Source: Hyphomicrobiales bacterium (lineage in GTDB: Bacteria > Pseudomonadota > Alphaproteobacteria > Rhizobiales > Aestuariivirgaceae). From it: a stretch of 5,658 nt of DNA. The position numbers and the translations under genes are program-made. Below, one piece after another: positions 1 to 5,151 of the stretch (positions are counted from its first letter, which is position 1; every line of letters begins with the position of its first letter). The stretch is taken from contig JANXRO010000027.1 of the NCBI GenBank assembly GCA_025356765.1, positions 1-5,658 on the forward strand. Reading direction: 5' to 3'. The notes under the pieces were generated by a model. It had not been told where the DNA came from. It saw only the letters and a program-made list of their open reading frames with translations, and ran no database searches.

Positions 1-1070
1 TCGCCGTCGGCCACCACATACTCTTTGCCTTCAAGGCGGAACTTGCCGGCAAGTTTTGAACCTGCTTCGCCCTTGCCTGCAACATAATCATCATAGGCAA
101 CGGTTTCTGAACGAATGAAACCTTTTTCAAAGTCCGTGTGGATAACGCCCGCCGCCGCTGGTGCCTTGGTGCCTTGGGTGATTGTCCACGCGCGGGCCTC
201 TTTCGGGCCCACGGTGAAATAGGTGAATAGGCCCAGCAATTCATAGCCAGCGCGGATCACGCGGTTCAAACCGGGTTCTGCCAAACCAACGGCATCCAGA
301 AAATCTTTCTGGTCGGCTTGCGCCATCAAGGCGATTTCGCTTTCAATCTTGGCTGAAACCACAACGGCAACATTGCCTTCTGATTTTGCAAAGGCCTTCA
401 CCCGTTCAGAAAATTCATTGCCCTTGTCGGCAGCAGCCTCTTCCACGTTGCACACATAAAGAACGGGCTTTGATGAAAGCAGGCCCAGGCCTTGGAAGGT
501 TTTTTCTTCATCGGCCGTGCGCTCAGTAATGCGGGCAGGCTTGCCTTCACGCAGCAACACCAAAGCGCGCATCATTAAATCTGCCAATTCCTTTTGGTCT
601 TTATCGCCCTGTTTGCCCTTTTTCTCAGCGGCAGGTTGGCGCTTTTCCAACGCGTCCAAATCGGCCAGCATCAATTCTGTTTCAATCACTTCAATATCAG
701 AAAGCGGGTCAATCTTGCCGCTCACATGCGTAATGTCACCATCTTCAAAACAACGCACAACATGCGCAATGGCATCGGTTTCACGAATGTTAGCAAGAAA
801 TTGGTTGCCAAGACCCTCGCCCTTGGAAGCACCCTTCACAAGGCCCGCAATATCCACAAAAGTTAGGCGCGTGGGAATAATCTGTTGGCTTCCGGCAATG
901 GCGGCCAAAATATCGAGGCGCGGATCTGGCACACCAACATCGCCCACGTTGGGCTCAATGGTGCAAAATGGATAATTGGCCGCCTGTGCAGCGCTGGTTT
1001 GGGTGAGCGCGTTGAACAATGTTGATTTTCCAACATTCGGCAAACCCACAATGCCACATTTAAAACCCAT
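1..1070 (-). CDS. ychF: Redox-regulated ribosome-associated ATPase YchF (OLA1 family), 3' end cut by window
   Basis: YchF is a TRAFAC P-loop NTPase of the Obg group that prefers ATP to GTP, associates with ribosomes and is linked to translation and stress control. The reading frame starts at the ATG at 1070, preceded by GGAG (1078-1081 on this strand) seven bases upstream. The visible 356 codons show the P-loop GLPNVGKS at residues 9-16, the switch II block DIAGLV at 73-78, a conserved HVVRCFED segment, and NVEE at 208-211 where GTPases carry NKxD. That substitution is the family's known reason for ATP preference. A TGS domain begins near residue 281 (FTYFTVGPKEARAWT) and runs to the edge, where EGKEYVVADGD matches the usual end of the family. 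About ten codons are therefore missing at the left edge. The family is usually about 363 residues long. It lies head to head with the AAA+ ATPase gene and is the last member of a broken rplY-pth-ychF series. The identification is very secure. Confidence 0.97.
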   Translation of the reverse strand, partial: MGFKCGIVGLPNVGKSTLFNALTQTSAAQAANYPFCTIEPNVGDVGVPDPRLDILAAIAGSQQIIPTRLTFVDIAGLVKGASKGEGLGNQFLANIRETDAIAHVVRCFEDGDITHVSGKIDPLSDIEVIETELMLADLDALEKRQPAAEKKGKQGDKDQKELADLMMRALVLLREGKPARITERTADEEKTFQGLGLLSSKPVLYVCNVEEAAADKGNEFSERVKAFAKSEGNVAVVVSAKIESEIALMAQADQKDFLDAVGLAEPGLNRVIRAGYELLGLFTYFTVGPKEARAWTITQGTKAPAAAGVIHTDFEKGFIRSETVAYDDYVAGKGEAGSKLAGKFRLEGKEYVVADG

Positions 1071-1077
1071 GTATTTT

Positions 1078-1081
1078 CTCC
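1078..1081 (-). promoter_or_regulatory. Ribosome binding site of ychF
   Basis: GGAG on the minus strand, seven bases before the ATG at 1070. It supports this start and shows the protein begins MGFKCGIVG, placing the P-loop directly after the first beta strand as usual in YchF. Confidence 0.75.
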
Positions 1082-1151
1082 GCAAACAAATTCAATGTGC
1101 GCCCTGATAGTCGCAAAACCATCCAATGGGAAGCTTGATCAATTTGCTGCT

Positions 1152-1180
1152 TTGTTGGCAAAATAGTTACACACTATTAA
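1152..1180 (+). promoter_or_regulatory. Candidate sigma-70-type promoter for the AAA+ ATPase gene
   Basis: TTGTTG (1152-1157) and TATTAA (1175-1180) are separated by exactly 17 bases. Transcription would begin near 1187 and leave a leader of about 130 bases before the ATG at 1318. A perfect inverted repeat AATAGT-N5-ACTATT (1162-1178) lies across the spacer and into the -10, where a repressor could sit. The match is by eye only; A/T-rich DNA gives such pairs by chance, so confidence is low. Confidence 0.35.
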
Positions 1181-1207
1181 TTCTGTGCAGAAGTTTAGAT
1201 CAACACC

Positions 1208-1296
1208 GCGCTGAAACATGCGGGCAGTTCATAATTTTTTTGGGCTTTTTCGATACACCAATTCCACAGGCAACAAGCATGTTGAAAAAACAGCGC
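1208..1296 (+). repeat. Imperfect long-range inverted repeat in the ATPase leader
   Basis: Two blocks are perfectly complementary. GCGCTG (1208-1213) pairs with CAGCGC (1291-1296), and AACATGC (1215-1221) pairs with GCATGTT (1277-1283). One base is unpaired on the left arm and seven A-rich bases on the right arm. The 55-base interior is A/T-rich. The right arm ends about 12 bases before the GGGG that may act as ribosome binding site, so an RNA fold here could affect translation of the ATPase. That role is inference. Confidence 0.4.
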
Positions 1297-1317
1297 TAAA
1301 TTACATACGGGGCGACT

Positions 1318-2778
1318 ATGAAAATTGGCAATATTCTTCTAGCCAAAGGTTTGGTGACAGCGAACGATATTAATCGCGTGCTGGAACACCAGAAAAAAAC
1401 CGGCGACAAATTTGGCGATAGCATTGTTGCCCTTGGAATTTTAAGCAAAGAACAAATTGAAAAGGTTCTTTCAGAAGCCCCACAGGCACCAAGTTCAGTT
1501 GAAGAAACAGGCGTAGACTCAGTTCTGCTGCTCGAATTGGTAATCAAGGGCATGTATACTGAAAATCTTGAAACAGCGTCTCAAATGGCAGAAGCAATCA
1601 AGATTTCCAGCACCGCAGTCAACCAACTGTTAACCGAAGCCAAAGAACGCAAGCTGGTTGAAACTTTGGCGTCGGGCCCATCTTCAGGCACGATCGCAGA
1701 ATTGCGTTTGGTATTAACCAGGGCTGGCCGCGAATGGGCGGTTGATGCCATGCAGCGCGGCCAATACTTTGGGCCAGCACCCGTGTCGTTAAAAGAATTC
1801 CAAGAACGCATTTTGGTTCAACGTGTGTCTAATGAACACGTCACGCGTGAACAGCTTGATCAAGCATTCTCTGGTCTTGTTATGACAGAACGCTTCGTCA
1901 GCCGCCTTGGGCCAGCCATAAATTCAGGCAATGCAATTTTAATTTATGGCCCCGCTGGCAATGGTAAAACTACAGTCGCTGAAATCGTTGGCCAGATTTT
2001 CCAAAACGTCATCTACGTGCCTTATTGCGTGGAAATAGACGGCGAAATTATGAAAGTGTTCGATCCCACCGTACACAAAAAAGTGGAAAGTTCTGCTGAA
2101 CCACAAGGCAACGGCAACTTGCGCCGTAGCCGCATTGATCCGCGCTGGGTAGCTTGCTATCGTCCCATGGTCATCACCGGTGGCGAATTAACGATTGAAA
2201 TGCTCGATCTGAAATATAACTCAGTGGCAAAATTCTATGAGGCCCCGCTTCATATCAAAGCGCTGAATGGAACTTTTCTAATTGACGATTTTGGTCGCCA
2301 ACGTGCCAAGCCCGAAGATATTTTGAACCGTTGGATTGTACCCTTGAACAGCCGTGTGGATTATCTCACCACGCACAGCGGCAAAAGCATTATGATCCCG
2401 TTTGATGAGATTGTGATCTTCTCAACCAATATGCACCCCAATGATTTGATGGACCCGGCCTTCCAACGCCGCATCAGCTATAAGCTTGAAACAACTGAAC
2501 CAGCAGTGGAGCTGTTCTGCAAAGTGTTTGAAAACATGGCGGTGAAATCTGGCCTTGATTTGGCCTACGATACTTATAAGCAAGTGCTTGAAGGCATCAA
2601 AGAAGCCAACGCTCCGCTGGCCTATTTCCAGCCAAAATTCATCATCGAACAAGTTCTGGCGTCGTGTAAATTCGAGGGCGTGAGGCCTCAATTCACCAAA
2701 GACAACGTCAACGACGCGCTGGACAATTTGTTTATCAAAAAACCATCAAGCGAAATGTTTGGCGTTCAGCGCAGCTAA
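1318..2778 (+). CDS. AAA+ ATPase with N-terminal MshEN/GspE-N-like module and probable winged helix; function unknown
   Basis: This 486-residue cytoplasmic protein has no signal peptide or membrane segment. Residues 2-25 and 31-54 form two 24-residue motifs with a 5-residue spacer, matching the MshEN (GspE N-terminal) pattern: G, LL/IV, G, hydrophobic and Leu positions are all in register. The leading Arg is Lys in both copies, and the last Gln is present only in the first (Q25). Residues 65-150 look like a helix-rich winged-helix region ending in LTRAGREWA and YFGPAPVSL. The AAA+ core has Walker A GPAGNGKTT (211-219), TGGEL (287-291), Walker B FLIDDFGRQ (320-328, Asp-Asp instead of Asp-Glu), LNRWIVPL (337-344), sensor 1 FSTN (368-371), and an FQRRI arginine-finger-like segment (382-386). 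The core is not a GspE/PilB secretion ATPase, despite the N-terminal resemblance. GGGG at 1309-1312 is a weak ribosome binding site. The gene faces away from ychF and its stop overlaps the pth stop. The target process is unknown. A general-name alternative is a MoxR-like chaperone ATPase, which I cannot confirm. Confidence 0.9.
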   Translation: MKIGNILLAKGLVTANDINRVLEHQKKTGDKFGDSIVALGILSKEQIEKVLSEAPQAPSSVEETGVDSVLLLELVIKGMYTENLETASQMAEAIKISSTAVNQLLTEAKERKLVETLASGPSSGTIAELRLVLTRAGREWAVDAMQRGQYFGPAPVSLKEFQERILVQRVSNEHVTREQLDQAFSGLVMTERFVSRLGPAINSGNAILIYGPAGNGKTTVAEIVGQIFQNVIYVPYCVEIDGEIMKVFDPTVHKKVESSAEPQGNGNLRRSRIDPRWVACYRPMVITGGELTIEMLDLKYNSVAKFYEAPLHIKALNGTFLIDDFGRQRAKPEDILNRWIVPLNSRVDYLTTHSGKSIMIPFDEIVIFSTNMHPNDLMDPAFQRRISYKLETTEPAVELFCKVFENMAVKSGLDLAYDTYKQVLEGIKEANAPLAYFQPKFIIEQVLASCKFEGVRPQFTKDNVNDALDNLFIKKPSSEMFGVQRS

Positions 2779-3374
2779 GACGAAATTTTCTTGTCGCGTA
2801 GGGGCGACGGGTTCACTTTCAAATGCACTGCACTTTGAAATTGGCTGTCGTCACCCTTGATTAACATGGGTGCGTTGTCTGCCACCGCATCCAGCATGGC
2901 CACCAGCCATTCACGATCAGACTTCGCAAAATCGCCCAGCACATGGGGCATCACCATGTTCTTGTCGCCCGGGTGGCCAATGCCCAAACGCACGCGCTTA
3001 AACTCTGGCGTAATGTGAGCGGCAATCGAACGAATGCCATTGTGTCCGGCAGCACCACCACCCAGTTTAACCCGAACTTTGCCGGGCTCTAAATCCAACT
3101 CATCATAAAACACAAAAACATGCTGAAGCGGAATGTTATGAAACCGAACAGCCTCGCCAACACTGCGGCCAGACTCGTTCATAAATGTCTGCGGTTTTAA
3201 CAGTAGAACTTTTTGACCATTCATCGCGCCTTCAGACAATGCGCCTTGAAACTTCTTTTTCCACGGCGAAAACCCATGCGCAGCCGCCATCACATCAACG
3301 GCCATAAACCCCACATTATGCCGATTCGATTGATATTGCGTGCCCGGATTGCCCAAGCCTGCGAACAGATACAT
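2775..3374 (-). CDS. pth: Peptidyl-tRNA hydrolase
   Basis: Pth releases peptides from prematurely dropped-off peptidyl-tRNA in the cytoplasm, recycling tRNA; it is generally essential in bacteria. The 199-residue product opens with the family signature GLGNPG at residues 6-11 and RHNVGF at 18-23. The expected active-site residues are all visible: N9, catalytic H19, N66 in FMNESG, D91 in FYDELDL and N112 in GGGAAGHNG (matching E. coli N10, H20, N68, D93, N114). The length is normal, with a short basic tail. I chose the ATG at 3374 over the in-frame TTG codons at 3380 and 3377, because AAGGG (3383-3387) is eight bases from the ATG but only two from the first TTG. The TAG stop (2775-2777) overlaps the TAA stop of the convergent ATPase gene. 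It would normally follow rplY directly, but here an exporter gene intervenes, so it likely has its own promoter. Confidence 0.97.
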   Translation of the reverse strand: MYLFAGLGNPGTQYQSNRHNVGFMAVDVMAAAHGFSPWKKKFQGALSEGAMNGQKVLLLKPQTFMNESGRSVGEAVRFHNIPLQHVFVFYDELDLEPGKVRVKLGGGAAGHNGIRSIAAHITPEFKRVRLGIGHPGDKNMVMPHVLGDFAKSDREWLVAMLDAVADNAPMLIKGDDSQFQSAVHLKVNPSPLRDKKISS

Positions 3375-3382
3375 CAACAATG

Positions 3383-3387
3383 CCCTT
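3383..3387 (-). promoter_or_regulatory. Ribosome binding site that decides the pth start
   Basis: AAGGG on the minus strand lies eight bases before ATG 3374. The upstream in-frame TTG at 3380 would leave only two bases of spacing, so the longer 201-residue form is unlikely. Confidence 0.7.
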
Positions 3388-3408
3388 AAATTTCAAAACT
3401 TAAATTCG

Positions 3409-3437
3409 GCTATAAGCGAAAGGGCGCTGGCCCGCAA
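3409..3437 (-). promoter_or_regulatory. Candidate promoter for pth
   Basis: On the minus strand TTGCGG (3432-3437) and TATAGC (3409-3414) are 17 bases apart. Transcription would start near 3402, giving a leader of about 28 bases that includes the AAGGG. The leader and start region contain a direct repeat CTTAAATT (3385-3392 and 3399-3406, plus-strand reading). A weak -35 and reading by eye limit confidence. A separate promoter is expected because the upstream minus-strand gene is a non-translation exporter ending 420 bases away, with a plus-strand gene in between. Confidence 0.4.
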
Positions 3438-3480
3438 TCATGTCAAAAACGGTTCGCCATAAATTCCCCACAGTTCAGCC

Positions 3481-3499
3481 CACAATTGTGCTATCACAA
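3481..3499. repeat. Nested palindromes upstream of the small exported protein gene
   Basis: CACAATTGTG (3481-3490) is a perfect ten-base palindrome. Its right half TTGTG is also repeated in inverted form as CACAA (3495-3499) after CTAT. This gives three CACAA/TTGTG half-sites in 19 bases, ending 27 bases before the ATG at 3527. The arrangement resembles an operator, but no regulator can be assigned from sequence. Confidence 0.45.
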
Positions 3500-3526
3500 G
3501 ATCAAATTCAAATAGGGTTTAACATT

Positions 3527-3787
3527 ATGAAAATTCGTTTTTTTGCTTTCGCAGGCTTGGCATTGTTGGGGATTTCGTCTCTTGCCCACGCCAATGACGA
3601 CACACGCCTTTATTCAGAAGAGCCATGCCCAAAGGGTGAAGTTCGCGATATCGGCACATTGCGTTGCGACCCCATTGACCCACGGCAAGTGGTGGACAAT
3701 CAGATTGTCATCTATGGCGATCAAACCTACGCAGAGCCTGTTTACACGCACCGCCGCCACCATAGGCATTGGAAGCACCAATACTGA
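3527..3787 (+). CDS. Small exported protein with two cysteines and a His/Arg-rich C-terminus; unknown function
   Basis: This 86-residue protein belongs to no family I recognise. Residues 1-22 form a clear Sec signal peptide: MKIR, a hydrophobic core FFAFAGLALLGISSL, then AHA with cleavage expected before N23. The mature part of about 64 residues contains exactly two cysteines (C34 in EPCPKGE and C47 in LRCDP), which could form a disulfide in the periplasm. It ends in HRRHHRHWKHQY, rich in His and Arg and suggestive of metal or polyanion binding. The ATG at 3527 is preceded by AGGG (3514-3517) at nine bases. An in-frame ATG at 3440 would bury the signal peptide behind 29 polar residues and has no ribosome binding site. 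Two stops in tandem (TGA TAG, 3785-3790) end the frame. It converges on the exporter gene with six bases between them. The signal peptide, RBS and double stop make it a likely real gene. Confidence 0.75.
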   Translation: MKIRFFAFAGLALLGISSLAHANDDTRLYSEEPCPKGEVRDIGTLRCDPIDPRQVVDNQIVIYGDQTYAEPVYTHRRHHRHWKHQY

Positions 3788-3793
3788 TAGCGA

Positions 3794-5011
3794 TTAAGCG
3801 ATTGCGTCTTGTTGGGGTTTCAGGCCAGCAACTTTGATCAAGATGGCCGCCAAAACGCCTAACACCACCATGCCCAGCGCCAGTGGAACGGGCGTGCCAT
3901 TATACATCTGGCCCACGAATGCACCAATCGCTGCGCCCAAAACCATTTGCAAAACCCCTTGGGCCGAAGCGGCTGTACCCGCAACTTCGCCCAATGGCTC
4001 CATCGCCATGGCGCCAAAATTCGGCATGATCATGCTGAACGAGAAGAATGTAACGCAAGACAGTCCGAAGAAAGCCCACAACGGCAAAGCATTAAAATAT
4101 CCAAATAAGAACATGATGGTAGAGGCAAGCACGAACGCGCCCAAAGCACGCGTGGATATAAACTTCATTCCATATTTGCTCACCCATTGAGAATTGGCAA
4201 ATCCGCCCAAAGCGGAAACCGCACCGCCTGCGGCAAAAAATGCCGGAAACCACAAACCAACGCCATAAACGCCTGTGTAAATTTGCTGCGATGATGTGAG
4301 AAATCCAAACAAGCTGCCAAACAAAAGCGCTGTTGCCATAATATAGCCAAGCGCCACACGATTGGAAAATACAATGCCGAACCCTTCAATCATGGACATG
4401 AACCCCAAGGGCCGTCGTTCTTCCGGCTTTAAAGTTTCGGGCAGGCGCAGCCACACCCACAAAGTTACAATGGCGCAGAGGCCGGCCATGAACATGAACA
4501 GTCCACGCCAATCCAAAACCACCAATAAAAATTGCCCCAAGGCGGGCGCAAAAATCGGCGACAACATCAACACCATGAATACCAAAGACATGGTTTTGGC
4601 CATTTCATCGCCCACAAATAAATCGCGCACCAATGCCATGGCAATCACAGCAGACGCTGAAGCCCCTGCCCCTTGCAAAAAGCGCAATAAAACGAGCGAG
4701 TTGAAATCTGAAACCGCATAGGCGCTGAGCGCCGCAATAAAATACAAAACCAAGCCGACCAGCAAAGGCCTTCGTCTGCCGAAGCGATCAGACAACGGGC
4801 CAAACACCATTTGCAAAAGGCCAAAGCCAAGCATGTAAGCGGGGATAACCAACTGGCGCCGATTTGCATCAGGTTCGCCAAGAGCAGCACCAATTTGCTG
4901 CAAACCCGGCAACATAATATCAATCGCAAAAGCGTTGATGGCAATCAATGCCGCCACTAAGGCAATAAATTCAAATCGGCCCAAACGGCCGGCTAACTTT
5001 GCTGTTGACAT
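3794..5011 (-). CDS. Bcr/CflA-family multidrug efflux MFS transporter
   Basis: This 405-residue inner-membrane proton antiporter of the major facilitator superfamily (drug:H+ antiporter, 12-helix type) is expected to export small toxic compounds; the substrate cannot be read from sequence. The protein is a chain of hydrophobic helices with short loops. D31 in AIDIMLPGL lies in helix 1, and the motif-A loop is GPLSDRFGRRRP at 71-82. R110 in LRFLQGAGAS is followed by a long helix ending LVRDLF, and a motif-C-like LSPIFAPALGQ lies at 150-160. The central loop (about 190-210) carries PETLKPEERRP. EPLGEVAGTAASA at 338-350 fits the Bcr/CflA C-terminal half. The ATG at 5011 has AAGG five bases upstream. 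Length is normal and no break is seen. It sits between rplY and pth, which are usually adjacent, and is probably a single-gene unit because rplY is closed by a terminator upstream. Confidence 0.9.
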   Translation of the reverse strand: MSTAKLAGRLGRFEFIALVAALIAINAFAIDIMLPGLQQIGAALGEPDANRRQLVIPAYMLGFGLLQMVFGPLSDRFGRRRPLLVGLVLYFIAALSAYAVSDFNSLVLLRFLQGAGASASAVIAMALVRDLFVGDEMAKTMSLVFMVLMLSPIFAPALGQFLLVVLDWRGLFMFMAGLCAIVTLWVWLRLPETLKPEERRPLGFMSMIEGFGIVFSNRVALGYIMATALLFGSLFGFLTSSQQIYTGVYGVGLWFPAFFAAGGAVSALGGFANSQWVSKYGMKFISTRALGAFVLASTIMFLFGYFNALPLWAFFGLSCVTFFSFSMIMPNFGAMAMEPLGEVAGTAASAQGVLQMVLGAAIGAFVGQMYNGTPVPLALGMVVLGVLAAILIKVAGLKPQQDAIA

Positions 5012-5059
5012 GATTGCCTTTCAAACCGAGCGGAAGAAACCACCTCGGCCACGCAATGT

Positions 5060-5089
5060 ATCATATGAATTTACAATATGGAATGTTCA
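5060..5089 (-). promoter_or_regulatory. Candidate promoter of the MFS exporter gene
   Basis: On the minus strand TGAACA (5084-5089) and TATGAT (5060-5065) are 18 bases apart. The -10 differs from consensus at one position, and the start would fall near 5053, giving a leader of about 40 bases. It lies just downstream of the rplY terminator, consistent with independent transcription. The perfect palindrome TCATATGA (5061-5068) overlaps the -10. The -35 is weak. Confidence 0.4.
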
Positions 5090-5101
5090 TCGGATCGGCA
5101 T

Positions 5102-5126
5102 AAAAAAACGGGCCATCACTGGCCCG
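5102..5126 (-). terminator. Intrinsic terminator of rplY
   Basis: On the minus strand a perfect 7-bp stem CGGGCCA / TGGCCCG encloses the tetraloop GTGA and is followed at once by seven T. It begins 25 bases after the rplY stop. It should end most rplY transcripts before the exporter gene. In the plus direction only GCTTTT follows the stem, so activity there would be weak. Confidence 0.9.
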
Positions 5127-5151
5127 CTTTTCAAATGTGATGGAAGAAGAA

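Larger units (their letters stand above)
1071..1317. other. Divergent intergenic region between ychF and the AAA+ ATPase gene
   Basis: This 247-base stretch has no supportable gene on either strand. It must hold the start signals of both divergent genes. It contains the GGAG for ychF, a perfect TTGATCAA palindrome at 1135-1142, a candidate plus-strand promoter with an inverted repeat over its spacer and -10 (1152-1180), and a two-block inverted repeat spanning 1208-1296. It also contains two T-rich runs (1234-1241 and 1246-1250) that do not follow a GC-rich hairpin and so do not look like a terminator. I found no convincing -35/-10 pair for ychF. Confidence 0.7.

Noticed and set aside
517..975. 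Plus-strand open frame of 152 codons inside ychF
   Set aside because: It lies wholly antisense to well-conserved YchF codons, and its Ser/Arg-rich product has no recognisable motif.
1231..1260. T-rich runs as a plus-strand terminator
   Set aside because: No GC-rich stem directly precedes either run, and no plus-strand gene ends upstream.
1187..1317. c-di-GMP riboswitch in the leader of the ATPase
   Set aside because: I see none of the conserved GEMM core segments; only a generic inverted repeat is present.
1318..2778. Calling the ATPase a GspE/PilB secretion or pilus ATPase
   Set aside because: Only the N-terminal motif is shared. The core has AAA+ features and lacks the GspE Asp box, His box and tetracysteine motif, and no pilus or secretion genes are nearby.
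3375..3380. Longer pth start at TTG 3380 (201 residues)
   Set aside because: The AAGGG site is only two bases away from that TTG but eight from ATG 3374, and the family begins directly before the first strand, matching MYLFAGLGNPG.
3386..3403. CtrA box (TTAA-N7-TTAA) upstream of pth
   Set aside because: The two TTAA are ten bases apart, not seven.
3409..3446. Perfect TTGACA on the minus strand (3441-3446) as -35 of pth
   Set aside because: The nearest -10-like TATAGC is 26 bases away, far beyond the usual 16-18.
3440..3526. Upstream in-frame ATG for the small exported protein
   Set aside because: It adds 29 polar residues before an obvious signal peptide and has no ribosome binding site; ATG 3527 has AGGG at nine bases.
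4362..4721. Plus-strand open frame inside the exporter gene
   Set aside because: It is the antisense shadow of membrane-protein codons and has no domain or start signal.
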